DNA of 64,000 bases from the NCBI GenBank assembly GCA_017347485.1, contig AP021857.1, positions 992,001 through 1,056,000 on the forward strand, in the 5' to 3' direction. The notes under the pieces are model-generated. The model worked only from the letters and a program-made list of their open reading frames with translations, was not told where the DNA came from and ran no database searches. This DNA comes from Candidatus Desulfobacillus denitrificans. GTDB lineage: Bacteria > Pseudomonadota > Gammaproteobacteria > Burkholderiales > Rhodocyclaceae. The translations under genes were made by a program, and so were the position numbers. Numbering within the stretch: position 1 is the stretch's first letter; every line of letters begins with the position of its first letter. Below are positions 1 through 8,263 of the stretch, piece by piece.

Positions 1-618
1 CGAGGTGCCCTCGCGCGAGACCGGCTTGATGCCGATACCGGAGGTATTCGGAAAGCGGATCTTCTTGACGCCCATCTCTTCCTGCAGGAACTTGATGACC
101 TTCTTGCAGGCGTCCGTCTCGGCCGCCCACTCGATGCCGGCGTAGATGTCTTCGGTGTTCTCGCGGTAGATGACCATGTCGACCTTGCTCGGGTCCTTCA
201 ACGGGCTGGGCACCCCCTTGAAGTAGCGCACCGGGCGCACGCACTGGTAGAGGTCGAGTTCCTGGCGCAGGGCGACGTTGAGCGAGCGGATGCCGCCGCC
301 GACCGGCGTGGTCATCGGCCCCTTGATGGAGACGGAGTATTCCTTCAGCGTCTCGAGGGTCTCGGCCGGCAGCCAGACGTCGCCGCCGTAGAGCCTGGTG
401 GATTTCTCGCCGGCATAGACTTCCATCCAGTGAATCTTTTTCTTGCCGCCGTAGGCCTTGGCCACTGCCGCATCGACGACCTTGATCATCACCGGCGTGA
501 TATCCACACCGATGCCATCGCCCTCGATGTAGGGAATGATCGGATTGTCCGGCATGGGTTTGCCGGGGATGATTTTTGCGCCGCCTTGGGGAACCTTGAT
601 AAGAGAACTCGCGCCCAT
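1..618 (-). CDS. icd: NADP-dependent isocitrate dehydrogenase, N-terminal part (cut by window edge)
   Basis: Isocitrate dehydrogenase of the TCA cycle, converting isocitrate to 2-oxoglutarate and CO2 in the cytoplasm. About 206 codons are inside the window, starting at an ATG at 618 with GGAGCAGGAAATG just upstream; the 3' part lies beyond base 1. The protein begins [13 protein letters not shown] and shows [10 protein letters not shown] near residue 30, [17 protein letters not shown] near 103-119 and [11 protein letters not shown], all typical of the bacterial NADP enzyme. Ser112 in [11 protein letters not shown] corresponds to E. coli Ser113, the residue phosphorylated by AceK. The kinase gene is divergently transcribed about 200 bases away. 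Family assignment is certain; the cofactor class is inferred from similarity to the E. coli type. Confidence 0.95.
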   Translation of the reverse strand, partial: MGASSLIKVPQGGAKIIPGKPMPDNPIIPYIEGDGIGVDITPVMIKVVDAAVAKAYGGKKKIHWMEVYAGEKSTRLYGGDVWLPAETLETLKEYSVSIKGPMTTPVGGGIRSLNVALRQELDLYQCVRPVRYFKGVPSPLKDPSKVDMVIYRENTEDIYAGIEWAAETDACKKVIKFLQEEMGVKKIRFPNTSGIGIKPVSREGTS

Positions 619-825
619 TTCCTGCTCCACTGGTGGTTTGTAATGAAGTCGACAGCCGACGATGCCGCCGCCCGCGAACCTTTTGGGACGGGGCGGTATT
701 GGGTGTTGCCGGCCTTATAAATAAATATTATCCGCCATTACGTCAAATTTCGCTAGTTCGATGCCCGAGACGGCAGCTTGGCGGGGCCGGCAGTTTGCCG
801 GTATGCTCGATCCTTGCGCTGCAAC
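619..825. promoter_or_regulatory. Divergent promoter region between icd and aceK
   Basis: About 207 bases separating the two divergent starts. It holds a short AT-rich stretch around 716-735 (TTATAAATAAATATTATCC) in otherwise GC-rich DNA, the likely core promoter area. I see no clear paired -35/-10 boxes and no operator I can name. Confidence 0.4.
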
Positions 826-2631
826 ATGGAAATTCAAATGCAAATCCCCGCCGGCGAAAACCCCGTGGCACAGGCCGTCGCGCACACCATGCTGGACGGC
901 TTCAACAAACACTACCGGCTGTTTCGCGAGAGCAGCACGCAGGCCAAGACCCGCTTCGAATCCGGGGATTGGCTGAATGCCCAGCGTGCCGTGCGCGAGC
1001 GCATCGCCTTCTACGACACGCGGGTCAACGAGAGCGTCGCACTGCTGAGGGAGAAATACGCGGCCGAGAAGATCGACGACAACACCTGGCAACTGGCCAA
1101 GCTGCTCTACATCGGGCTGCTTACCAACCACAAGCAACCAGAACTGGCCGAAACCTTCTTCAACTCGGTGTTCTGCAAGATCATGCACCGGACGTATTTC
1201 CACAACGACTTCATCTTCGTGCGTCCGGCGGTGTCCACGGAATTCATCGAATCCGATCCGCCGGCCTATCGCAGCTATTACCCAAACAAGTCCGGTCTGC
1301 GCCAGGTCATCCGCGACATCTGCGCCGACTTCCGCTGGAACTGCGCCTTCGTCAACTCGGAGCGCGACGTCGGCAACGTCATCGATGCCGTCGTGCTCCA
1401 GATGGGAGGCCACCTGCCGGCGGCGGAAGCCAATTTCCAGATCCAGGTGCTGCACTCGGCCTTCTATCGCAACAAGGCGGCCTATATCGTCGGCAAGGCC
1501 ATCAACGGTGACCATGAGTATCCCTTCGTCGTGCCGGTCCTGCACGATTCGAAGGAACGCCTGTATCTCGATGCCATCCTGCTCGACCCGGCGCAGATCC
1601 GCACCCTGTTCAGCCTGAGTCGTGCCTATTTCATGGTCGACATGGAAGTACCATCGGCCTACGTCAAGTTCCTTTCCGGTCTGATGCCGCACAAGCCGCT
1701 GGGCGAAATCTACACGATGCTCGGGCTCGCCAAGCAGGGCAAGACCATGTTCTACCGCGATCTGATGCACCACCTGCGCCACTCGCAGGATGAGTTCATC
1801 ATCGCTCCCGGCATTCCGGGCATGGTCATGAGCGTGTTCACCCTGCCGTCCTTTCCCTACGTGTTCAAGGTGATCCGCGACGTTTTCGCGCCGGCCAAGG
1901 ACGTCGACCACGCCACGGTCAAGGCGAAGTACGTACTGGTCAAGCAGCACGACCGCGTCGGCCGCATGGCGGACACGCTGGAATTCTCCAACGTCGCCCT
2001 GCCGAAGCACCGCTTCAGCGAAGAACTGCTGGCGGAGCTGCGCAAGGAGTGCGCCTCGTTGCTGGAAGAGAACGAAGACGAGATCGTCATCCAGCATGCC
2101 TACATCGAGCGGCGCATGAAGCCGCTCAATCTCTACCTCGACAGCGCCGACGATGAGAGGCGGGAAGCAGCGGTGATGGAATATGGCAACGCCATAAAGG
2201 AGCTGGCCTACGCCAACATCTTCCCCGGCGACATGCTGTTCAAGAACTTCGGCGTCACCCGCTTCGGCCGCGTGGTGTTCTACGACTACGACGAGATCGA
2301 GTACATGACCGACTGCAACTTCCGCCGCATTCCGCCGCCGCCGAATCCCGAGGCGGAAATGTCCGGCGAAGTCTGGTATTCGGTCGGCCGTCACGACGTC
2401 TTCCCCGAGGAGTTCGGCACCTTCCTGCTGGGCAACCCGGACACGCGGCGCGTTTTCATGAAGCACCACGCCGACTTGCTCGAGCCGACATTCTGGCAGC
2501 AGACCAAGCAGATGATCCTCGACGGCTTCGTGCCGGATTTCTTTCCCTACCCGGAGGAAATGCGTTTCTGCAGGATGTTCGCGGACGCGTCCGCGCAGGC
2601 AATGCCGAACCGCGAGGCCGAGACGGCGTGA
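826..2631 (+). CDS. aceK: Isocitrate dehydrogenase kinase/phosphatase AceK
   Basis: Bifunctional enzyme that phosphorylates and dephosphorylates isocitrate dehydrogenase, directing carbon to the glyoxylate shunt during growth on acetate or fatty acids. About 601 residues, close to the family norm (E. coli 578). The first good start is ATG 826 ([10 protein letters not shown]); a second in-frame ATG lies at 838. The C-terminal kinase region shows [20 protein letters not shown] followed by [15 protein letters not shown], containing the acidic catalytic residues known from E. coli AceK. Its substrate gene icd is divergent next door. The stop overlaps the GTG start of the next gene (GTGA, 2628-2631), so the downstream pseudouridine synthase and two-component genes are probably co-transcribed with it. 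Confidence 0.95.
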   Translation: MEIQMQIPAGENPVAQAVAHTMLDGFNKHYRLFRESSTQAKTRFESGDWLNAQRAVRERIAFYDTRVNESVALLREKYAAEKIDDNTWQLAKLLYIGLLTNHKQPELAETFFNSVFCKIMHRTYFHNDFIFVRPAVSTEFIESDPPAYRSYYPNKSGLRQVIRDICADFRWNCAFVNSERDVGNVIDAVVLQMGGHLPAAEANFQIQVLHSAFYRNKAAYIVGKAINGDHEYPFVVPVLHDSKERLYLDAILLDPAQIRTLFSLSRAYFMVDMEVPSAYVKFLSGLMPHKPLGEIYTMLGLAKQGKTMFYRDLMHHLRHSQDEFIIAPGIPGMVMSVFTLPSFPYVFKVIRDVFAPAKDVDHATVKAKYVLVKQHDRVGRMADTLEFSNVALPKHRFSEELLAELRKECASLLEENEDEIVIQHAYIERRMKPLNLYLDSADDERREAAVMEYGNAIKELAYANIFPGDMLFKNFGVTRFGRVVFYDYDEIEYMTDCNFRRIPPPPNPEAEMSGEVWYSVGRHDVFPEEFGTFLLGNPDTRRVFMKHHADLLEPTFWQQTKQMILDGFVPDFFPYPEEMRFCRMFADASAQAMPNREAETA

Positions 2632-3194
2632 GCCGTCTTTTCCTCTTCAACAAGCCCTACGGCGTCCTCAGTCAATTCACGCCCGAGGCGGGGCACCGCT
2701 GTCTGGCCGAGTTCATCCCCATCCCCGGTGTTTATGCTGCCGGCCGGCTTGACGCCGACAGCGAGGGTCTGCTGGTGCTGACCGACGATGGTCGATTGCA
2801 GAAATGCATTGCCGACCCGCAACACAAGCTGCCCAAGACCTATTGGGCGCAGGTGGAGGGCGAGCCGACCGAGGAGGCGTTGCGGCGGCTGCGGCAGGGC
2901 GTCGATCTCGGCGATTTCGTCACGAAGCCTTGTGAGGCGGCGCGCGTCGGCGAGCCGGCCGGCCTGTGGCCGCGCGATCCGCCGATCCGGCAACGCAAGC
3001 ACATCCCGACGGCGTGGCTGGAAATCGTTCTGCGCGAGGGCAAGAATCGCCAGGTCCGGCGCATGACGGCAAAGGTTGGGCATCCGACCCTGCGCCTGGT
3101 GCGGGCTTCGATCGGGCCGTTTTCCCTGGACGGATTGCGACCCGGGGAGTGGATCGAGGCGAGCGCCTGGCCATGGGAGATAATGCGCGCATGA
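2628..3194 (+). CDS. rluE: RsuA-family rRNA pseudouridine synthase, RluE-like
   Basis: Pseudouridine synthase acting on rRNA; E. coli RluE modifies U2457 of 23S rRNA. 188 residues with the short form typical of RluE: no N-terminal S4 domain, opening [17 protein letters not shown]. The catalytic-Asp motif is [19 protein letters not shown] near residues 40-58, and the family C-terminal motif [22 protein letters not shown] follows near 143-164. It starts at GTG 2628 inside the aceK stop and ends in an ATGA overlap with the sensor kinase gene, so it sits mid-operon. The exact target base is inferred from the RluE-like length and motifs, not shown by the sequence. Confidence 0.88.
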   Translation: MSRLFLFNKPYGVLSQFTPEAGHRCLAEFIPIPGVYAAGRLDADSEGLLVLTDDGRLQKCIADPQHKLPKTYWAQVEGEPTEEALRRLRQGVDLGDFVTKPCEAARVGEPAGLWPRDPPIRQRKHIPTAWLEIVLREGKNRQVRRMTAKVGHPTLRLVRASIGPFSLDGLRPGEWIEASAWPWEIMRA

Positions 3195-5044
3195 AGCCCG
3201 GCCGCTCCCTCGAACGCGATGTGCTCCTGAACCTCGGTTTGGTCGCGGTACTCGCATCGGCGCTCATGCTGGCGCTTATCCTGGTTGCCTTCCGCGCGCA
3301 GCTTCTGGAAGAGCGCTCGCGAGCGTCCATGGGCGTCAATCTGCTGCTGCAGGCGTCGCTGGAAAACGCCATGCTCAAGCGCGACGTCCCCGGCCTTGCG
3401 GACATCGTGCAGCGGCTCGGCGGACATCAGGGCATTCGCCGCGTGATGATTCTCAATCCTGCGGGCGAAGTGCGTTTCGCCTCGGAGGCGCCGGCAATCG
3501 GCCGCCGCTATCCCCAACTGACGATCGCCGGCCCGGGACCGAAGGCGGACGCGGCATTTGTTCATGACGAAGCGGGCGAGGAGGTGTTGCGCTCCATCAT
3601 CCAGGTGCGCAACAAGACGCCCTGCGAAGGCTGTCATGGCGCGGCAGCCGCGCATCCGGTGAACGGGGTTCTGGTCGTGGATTACGAGGCGCGCGAGATC
3701 CGTCACAAGGCCTGGGTCGGCGCAGTGGCGTTTTCGCTGGCCGGCATCGCAGTTCTGGCGCTTATCCTGGGCCTGCTCTGGCGTCTTTTGCGCCGTCGCG
3801 TGCTGTTGCCCGTCGCCCGGCTCAGCGAAGCCAGCGCGGACATCGAAACGGGTCGGCTGGACAGACCGGTTGCCGTCAGCGGAGAAGACGAGTTGGCCGG
3901 GTTGGCGGCACGCTTCAATCGCATGGCCGCGCGTATCGCCGCGCAGATGGCGAAGATACGCACGCATGAGACATATTTGCAGCAGGTTCTTGACGGTCTT
4001 CCCGATGGCGTGCGCGTGATCGACGCCGCCGACAAGCGTATCGTGCTCGCCAATCGCGCTTACTGCGAACAGCTCGGCGTCGAACATGCGGCAACGATCG
4101 GCAAGGCCTGCTATGCCAGCAGCCACCGACGCGAATCGCCCTGCGTCGATACTCTGGTTTCCTGCCCGCTCGTCGAATGCCGCGAGGAGGGAACGCGGTT
4201 GAAGGCAACGCATCGACATTTGCGTGCCGACGGCACCACCCTGGCGGTCGAAGTCCACGCGGCGCGGATCGGCATCGGCGGGAAAGCGTATATCGTCGAA
4301 TCGATTCGCGATTTGACCCAGGTGGCGCGTGTCTCGCACGAACAGCGATTGTCGGAGCTCGGCCTGCTGGCCGCCGGCGTGGCGCACGAGATCCACAATC
4401 CGCTCGCCTCGATCCGCCTCGTGGTGCAGGGCCTGGCACGCGAAATCAAGTCAGGGGGCAGCGAGCCGGCGCGCGTCAGCGACTATCTCGAACTGGTCGA
4501 CGGCGAAATAGACAATTGCATCGCCGTCACCCGCCGGCTGTTATTGCTCTCGCGCCAGCCCGAGGGGCGCCGCCAGATTGTGGATGTGGTCGCCGCGATA
4601 GACGACACCGCGCGATTGCTCGATTTCGATGCGCAGGCGCGCGGCATTCGGCAAATGTTCCTGCCGCCTGTCGCGCCGATTCATGTGCTCGCGGACGAAG
4701 GTGAACTGCGCATGGTGCTGCTCAATCTCCTGCAGAACGCTCATCACGCCATGCCGCAAGGCGGCATTGTGAGGGTAAGCGCGATGGCGCAGGGCGGCGA
4801 GGTGGCGATAGATGTGGCAGACGACGGCTGCGGTATCGCCGAGGAGCATCTGGAGCATATCTTCGATCCGTTTTTCAGCCGGCGCGCGGATGGCGTCGCC
4901 GGCACCGGTCTCGGATTGACGATCGTCAAGAACATCGTCGAGCGTTTCGGCGGACGCATCGAGGCGGCCAGCGCGCCCGGCAAGGGTGCGTGCTTCACGG
5001 TCAGGCTGCCGCTGGCGTCTTCCGCGACGGTGGAGGCGTCATGA
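3191..5044 (+). CDS. Membrane sensor histidine kinase with periplasmic CxxCH heme motif and Cys-rich PAS
   Basis: Two-component sensor of about 617 residues. Order: first membrane segment near 11-35, extracytoplasmic domain about 36-173, second membrane segment near 175-200, HAMP about 200-255, PAS about 258-375, HisKA with H399 in [13 protein letters not shown], then HATPase with [18 protein letters not shown] and [10 protein letters not shown]. The extracytoplasmic part has one CEGCH motif (C145, C148, H149), the covalent attachment site of a c-type heme. The PAS region carries C292, C307, C318, C325 and C330, so it could hold a metal or Fe-S cluster. Start ATG 3191 overlaps the rluE stop and has GGGAGA upstream; an in-frame ATG at 3173 is an alternative. 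Its stop overlaps the regulator start. A redox or gas-sensing role is inferred; the ligand is unknown. Confidence 0.88.
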   Translation: MKPGRSLERDVLLNLGLVAVLASALMLALILVAFRAQLLEERSRASMGVNLLLQASLENAMLKRDVPGLADIVQRLGGHQGIRRVMILNPAGEVRFASEAPAIGRRYPQLTIAGPGPKADAAFVHDEAGEEVLRSIIQVRNKTPCEGCHGAAAAHPVNGVLVVDYEAREIRHKAWVGAVAFSLAGIAVLALILGLLWRLLRRRVLLPVARLSEASADIETGRLDRPVAVSGEDELAGLAARFNRMAARIAAQMAKIRTHETYLQQVLDGLPDGVRVIDAADKRIVLANRAYCEQLGVEHAATIGKACYASSHRRESPCVDTLVSCPLVECREEGTRLKATHRHLRADGTTLAVEVHAARIGIGGKAYIVESIRDLTQVARVSHEQRLSELGLLAAGVAHEIHNPLASIRLVVQGLAREIKSGGSEPARVSDYLELVDGEIDNCIAVTRRLLLLSRQPEGRRQIVDVVAAIDDTARLLDFDAQARGIRQMFLPPVAPIHVLADEGELRMVLLNLLQNAHHAMPQGGIVRVSAMAQGGEVAIDVADDGCGIAEEHLEHIFDPFFSRRADGVAGTGLGLTIVKNIVERFGGRIEAASAPGKGACFTVRLPLASSATVEAS

Positions 5045-6378
5045 GGAAATCGCTGCTTGTCGGGGATGACGATGCGGTGTTCAACGCCCTGTTGTGCCGC
5101 CAGCTCGCCGAAATGGGATTCGACGCGCGCGGTGCGGACAGTTGGCGCAAGGCACAGGCGACGCTGCAGGAAATGGAGCCCGCCGCGATCATCCTCGACT
5201 ACAAGCTGCCGGACAAGGACGGAGCGGGCATCCTCGACGAGCTCAAGGGACAATATCCCATCATCGTGTTGACGGGCTTCGGCTCGATACGCAATGCGGT
5301 CAGCGTAATTCGGCAGGGCGCTGCGGATTACCTGACCAAACCGGTCGATCTCGACGAACTGGAACTGACGGTGCGCCGGGTGCTCGAGAACGCCCAGTTG
5401 AAGGAGCTCAATCAGTTCTACCGTTCGCGCCTCGCTTCGCAGCGGGCCGCACCGATGATCGGAGACAGCCCGGCGATGCGCAAGGTGCGCGCCATGATCG
5501 AGGCGGTGGCCCCCACGGAAACGACGGTGCTCGTCCTCGGCGAATCAGGCAGCGGCAAGGAAATGGTCGCCCGGGCCATTCACGAGAAAAGTGCGCGTGC
5601 GGAACGCGAGCTTATTGCTGTCGACAGTTGCGGTTTGCAGGAGAGCCTGTTCGAATCCGAGCTGTTCGGGCACGAGCGCGGCGCGTTCACCGGTGCCGAC
5701 CGGCTCAAGAAGGGCCTCATCGAGGAGGCGGAAGGGGGCACGTTGTTCCTCGACGAAATCGGCGACATCGCGCCGCCCATCCAGGCCAAGTTGCTGCGCG
5801 TCATGGAAAGCGGCACGTTCCGCCGCCTGGGCGGGACCAAAACGCTGGTTGCCGACGTGCGTTTCCTGGCGGCGACCAACCGCGACATCGGGCGCATGGT
5901 GCAGGACGGCCAGTTTCGCGCCGACCTGTATTACCGCCTGTCTCGCTTCGTCATCGGCGTGCCGCCACTGCGCGAGCGGCGCGACGATGTCCCTACGCTC
6001 GCCGGGCATTTCGTAGACCATCTCACCCGCTTTTCTCCGATGGAGATCGCACCCGAGGCGATGAGGCTGCTGGTCGAATACAGTTGGCCGGGCAGCGTGC
6101 GCGAGTTGCGCAACGCCATGGAACGGGCAGTGATTTTCGCAAGGCCCGGTTCGGTGATTCTGGCCGAGCATTTGGCGTTCATTCCGCGTGCGGGAGATGG
6201 CGGCAGCGGCGTCGAATTGCGCTTCGGCCGGGAGCCCTCACTCGAGGAGATCGAGCGGCAGTATTTGGAGCAAACGCTTGCCAAGCATGGCGGCAACCGG
6301 CAAAAGACCGCTGCCGTGCTCGGCATCAGCGAGCGTCAGGTGTATCGGCTGATCGAGAAATACGCTCTAAAAAGCTGA
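5041..6378 (+). CDS. NtrC-family sigma-54-dependent response regulator
   Basis: Partner regulator of the preceding kinase, 445 residues. The receiver domain has acidic residues DDD at 9-11, phospho-acceptor D53 in IILDYKLPDKDG and K100 in YLTKPVD. The AAA+ domain has Walker A GESGSGKE near 167-174 and an intact GAFTGA loop (214-219) that contacts sigma-54, plus the GGTLFLDEIGDI Walker B region. The Fis-type helix-turn-helix is at the C-terminus (KTAAVLGISERQVYRLIEKY). ATG 5041 overlaps the kinase stop. The nearest target is the intergenic region immediately downstream, which has paired palindromes and a -24/-12 promoter, so the most economical reading is that this protein activates the methionine-rich gene and the redox operon. 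Confidence 0.93.
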   Translation: MRKSLLVGDDDAVFNALLCRQLAEMGFDARGADSWRKAQATLQEMEPAAIILDYKLPDKDGAGILDELKGQYPIIVLTGFGSIRNAVSVIRQGAADYLTKPVDLDELELTVRRVLENAQLKELNQFYRSRLASQRAAPMIGDSPAMRKVRAMIEAVAPTETTVLVLGESGSGKEMVARAIHEKSARAERELIAVDSCGLQESLFESELFGHERGAFTGADRLKKGLIEEAEGGTLFLDEIGDIAPPIQAKLLRVMESGTFRRLGGTKTLVADVRFLAATNRDIGRMVQDGQFRADLYYRLSRFVIGVPPLRERRDDVPTLAGHFVDHLTRFSPMEIAPEAMRLLVEYSWPGSVRELRNAMERAVIFARPGSVILAEHLAFIPRAGDGGSGVELRFGREPSLEEIERQYLEQTLAKHGGNRQKTAAVLGISERQVYRLIEKYALKS

Positions 6379-6389
6379 ATGCTCATTGA

Positions 6390-6400
6390 GACATTTTGTC
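6390..6400. promoter_or_regulatory. Upstream palindrome 1, candidate enhancer site for the NtrC-type regulator
   Basis: GACATTTTGTC is an inverted repeat with arms GACA/TGTC around TTT. It shares the centre CATTTTG with the second palindrome 23 bases downstream. Its centre is about 127 bases before the predicted sigma-54 start site, in the usual range for enhancer-binding proteins. Binding by the neighbouring regulator is inferred. Confidence 0.55.
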
Positions 6401-6411
6401 ATGATTCCATC

Positions 6412-6424
6412 TGCCATTTTGGCA
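6412..6424. promoter_or_regulatory. Upstream palindrome 2, candidate enhancer site
   Basis: TGCCATTTTGGCA is a perfect inverted repeat, arms TGCCA/TGGCA around TTT. The centre-to-centre distance to the first palindrome is 23 bases, about two helical turns, as expected for cooperative dimers on one face of the DNA. It lies about 104 bases before the predicted transcription start. Confidence 0.58.
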
Positions 6425-6454
6425 GCCCACTTGCTTTGCCCACCGGCTTCAAAA

Positions 6455-6475
6455 AATAATCAAGATTAAACAAAC
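6455..6475. promoter_or_regulatory. AT-rich segment, possible IHF bend site
   Basis: An A/T-rich run between the palindromes and the promoter contains AATCAA (6458-6463), matching the first half of the IHF consensus WATCAANNNNTTR. The TTR half is not matched. The position fits the DNA bend usually needed at sigma-54 promoters, but the match is partial. Confidence 0.3.
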
Positions 6476-6495
6476 AGATAAACTCATCATGAACT

Positions 6496-6511
6496 TGGCG
6501 CATTAATTGCA
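6496..6511 (+). promoter_or_regulatory. Sigma-54 (-24/-12) promoter
   Basis: TGGCGCATTAATTGCA matches the TGGCACG-N4-TTGCA consensus at all but two positions, with the invariant GG (6497-6498) and GC (6509-6510) correctly spaced. Transcription should start near 6522, about 95 bases before the ATG of the methionine-rich protein at 6617. A gene for a GAFTGA-containing activator ends 118 bases upstream. Confidence 0.75.
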
Positions 6512-6616
6512 TAAGTATTTCTAGAGGGACTTAGGCTCACGTGCCGAAAACTCTCAGGGATGGCGGCGCATGCCGCTAATATTTATCTCATTCTTGCGCA
6601 TGTAAGAGAGGAAATC

Positions 6617-6967
6617 ATGATGAAGAAGATCATTGCAGTCGCGGTTACCCTGGGTTTGGCCACTGTGGCCATGGCCCAGGATCAAAAGGGCATGAGCGGC
6701 ATGTCCGGTCAAAAGGGCATGTCGGGCATGTCAGGGCAGAAGGGCATGTCCGGCATGGAGGGCCAGAAGGGCATGTCCGGCATGGAAGGGCAGAAAGGCA
6801 TGGGCGGCATGTCCGGCATGGAGGGTATGGAGGGTATGGAAGGCAAGAAGAAGCCCGCCAAGAAAAAATCCGACCAACAAGGCATGAGCGGCATGTCCGG
6901 CATGGAAGGCCAGAAGGGCATGTCCGGAATGGGCGGCATGTCGGGTATGGAGGGCAAAAAGAAGTAA
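6617..6967 (+). CDS. Secreted methionine-rich repeat protein (MrpX-like in composition)
   Basis: About 116 residues. A signal peptide (MMKKIIAVAVTLGLATVAMA, cleavage before QDQ) is followed by about 96 residues built from repeats such as QKGMSGMSG, QKGMSGMEG and GMEGMEG. A lysine-rich linker KKKPAKKK splits the repeats, and the protein ends in KKK. I count 20 methionines in the mature part and no cysteine or histidine. AGAGAGGAAA precedes ATG 6617; the adjacent ATG 6620 is equally possible. Gene order and promoter place it first behind the sigma-54 promoter. Known proteins of this composition act as periplasmic methionine sinks for hypochlorite (MrpX of Azospira, paired with MsrP) or bind Cu(I)/Ag(I). 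Here the neighbouring DMSO-reductase-type enzyme makes an oxidant-sink role attractive, but this is inference. Confidence 0.8.
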   Translation: MMKKIIAVAVTLGLATVAMAQDQKGMSGMSGQKGMSGMSGQKGMSGMEGQKGMSGMEGQKGMGGMSGMEGMEGMEGKKKPAKKKSDQQGMSGMSGMEGQKGMSGMGGMSGMEGKKK

Positions 6968-6981
6968 GCCAAGTCCCGACA

Positions 6982-7012
6982 ACGGGAGCATGGCGTGTTG
7001 TTGTGCTCCCGT
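6982..7012 (+). terminator. Intercistronic hairpin, attenuator or partial terminator
   Basis: Arms ACGGGAGCA (6982-6990) and TGCTCCCGT (7004-7012) form a perfect 9-bp stem, with only a weak pyrimidine run afterwards (CCCTTCTT). It sits between the methionine-rich gene and the cytochrome/molybdoenzyme genes. It could stop part of the transcripts so that the first gene is made in excess, or protect its mRNA 3' end. Confidence 0.55.
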
Positions 7013-7094
7013 GCACCCTTCTTGAAATATGATATTCGTCAATACCATGTTTCCTTTGGCTTTGCGCTCGATGACGCCCCGGAATGACCAGACC

Positions 7095-7421
7095 ATGTTC
7101 AAGCCGTTGTTCAATAAAAATATCCTTGCGGTTATCGTCATTTCCTCGACCTGTTTCCCCTTGCCGGTGATTTTTGCGGATGAGGGGTATCCGGTCGCCG
7201 GGCTGGTGCCGAATGCCAGGCCGAAGAATGCTCCAATCGTTCGGACATTCGCCCCGGTAGCCGAATGGCGCAAGCAGGCTCTGACAGGCATTTCCGAACC
7301 CTATCCGAGTAGCCTGGCTTTTCTCGACAGCCAGGGAAGCTGGTACTCGCCCTTTGATCGCCCGGGCATGACCGGCCCGTATGACCTGCGCGGCTGGCAC
7401 GCGAAGGGAGGCAAGCCGTGA
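7095..7421 (+). CDS. Small secreted protein of unknown function, first gene of the cytochrome/molybdoenzyme operon
   Basis: I do not recognise this family. From ATG 7095 it is 108 residues with a convincing signal peptide (MFKPLFNKNILAVIVISS, cleavage probably after VIFA). The mature protein is about 80 residues, rich in Pro, Trp and Tyr, for example GSWYSPFDRPGMTGPYDLRGW. It has no cysteine in the mature part and no CxxCH, so it is not a cytochrome. An upstream in-frame ATG at 7029 would bury the signal peptide and has no better ribosome site. Its stop overlaps the GTG start of the pentaheme cytochrome, so the two are translationally coupled. It may be an accessory or electron-transfer partner of that complex. 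Confidence 0.62.
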   Translation: MFKPLFNKNILAVIVISSTCFPLPVIFADEGYPVAGLVPNARPKNAPIVRTFAPVAEWRKQALTGISEPYPSSLAFLDSQGSWYSPFDRPGMTGPYDLRGWHAKGGKP

Positions 7422-8263
7422 GGCAGGCTCTCGCTTCCGCACTCGCCGTGCTTGTCGTGGCGGCGGGCTTCATCTATTGGATCGCCGCGGATCTCGGGCC
7501 GCGCCCGAATTTCGAGCCTTACGTCAAACCAGCCGCGGCGGAGGAAATGAGCTATCTGCGGGCCACCTACAGTCCCCTGCATTTCCGTCCGGCCATCGAG
7601 AAGGCCGGCGACGAGCAATGCCTGGACTGTCATCGCGAGGTGCTCGAGGACAAGGTACGCAAGGCCTCACCAGCCGGTGTGCAGGCCGAAGCGATGCGCG
7701 CGTGGTACCAGCAGACGCCGACCTACGCTGGCGATCAGGATACTTTCCACCGACGCCATCTCGTGACACCGCTGGCGAAGCAGCTGATGAACCTGCGCTG
7801 CAACACCTGCCACCAGGGACACGATCCGCGCGAAGAGGCGCAGGGTGCGTCCGCCGATTCGGCGCCGCAGTCGGACGCCGGCTTCACGCTGCGCAAGCAG
7901 GCCAATCCGGAAACCACCTGCCTGAAATGCCATGGCCAGTACCCATGGCAGCTCATGGGCATGCCGGGCCCGTGGGAGGAGCACAAGGACGCGTTCGGCA
8001 ACAACTGCCTGACCTGCCATGCCGCTTTGCGCACGAAGCGGCATGAAGTGACGTATCTCAATGCGGCGGCCATCGAGGAAGCAGGGCAGTCTGGCGCCGA
8101 CAGCTGCTACGGCTGCCACGGCGGGCGCGCCTGGTACCGCATCAGCTATCCCTATGCGCGCACGCCCTGGCCCGACATGCCGGCCGAGGTGCCCGATTGG
8201 GCGAAGGACCGCCCGACCCGGTCCGAGGCGCGTTTCCTGAAGCAGACGACAGGCAAGCCATGA
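7418..8263 (+). CDS. Membrane-anchored pentaheme cytochrome c
   Basis: 281 residues starting at GTG 7418, which overlaps the previous stop. An uncleaved-looking N-terminal hydrophobic segment (about 5-24) anchors a periplasmic domain with five CxxCH motifs: CLDCH (68-72), CNTCH (128-132), CLKCH (168-172), CLTCH (197-201) and CYGCH (230-234). Many further His residues could serve as distal ligands. The number of hemes and the single anchor recall TorC, which passes quinol electrons to TorA, but I do not see clear NapC/NrfH/TorC sequence similarity. The molybdoenzyme downstream has no DmsC-type membrane subunit, so this cytochrome is the probable electron link to the membrane. ATGA overlap with the next gene. 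Confidence 0.85.
   Translation: MRQALASALAVLVVAAGFIYWIAADLGPRPNFEPYVKPAAAEEMSYLRATYSPLHFRPAIEKAGDEQCLDCHREVLEDKVRKASPAGVQAEAMRAWYQQTPTYAGDQDTFHRRHLVTPLAKQLMNLRCNTCHQGHDPREEAQGASADSAPQSDAGFTLRKQANPETTCLKCHGQYPWQLMGMPGPWEEHKDAFGNNCLTCHAALRTKRHEVTYLNAAAIEEAGQSGADSCYGCHGGRAWYRISYPYARTPWPDMPAEVPDWAKDRPTRSEARFLKQTTGKP

Noticed and set aside
715..2469. Long open frame (584 codons) antisense to aceK
   Set aside because: Composition Val/Asp/His/Arg-rich without motifs; it mirrors the codon pattern of the clearly real aceK gene on the other strand.
6660..6960. Short tandem DNA repeats considered as a CRISPR-like array
   Set aside because: The repeats are in frame, encode the Met-rich protein, are not separated by unique spacers and follow a signal peptide.
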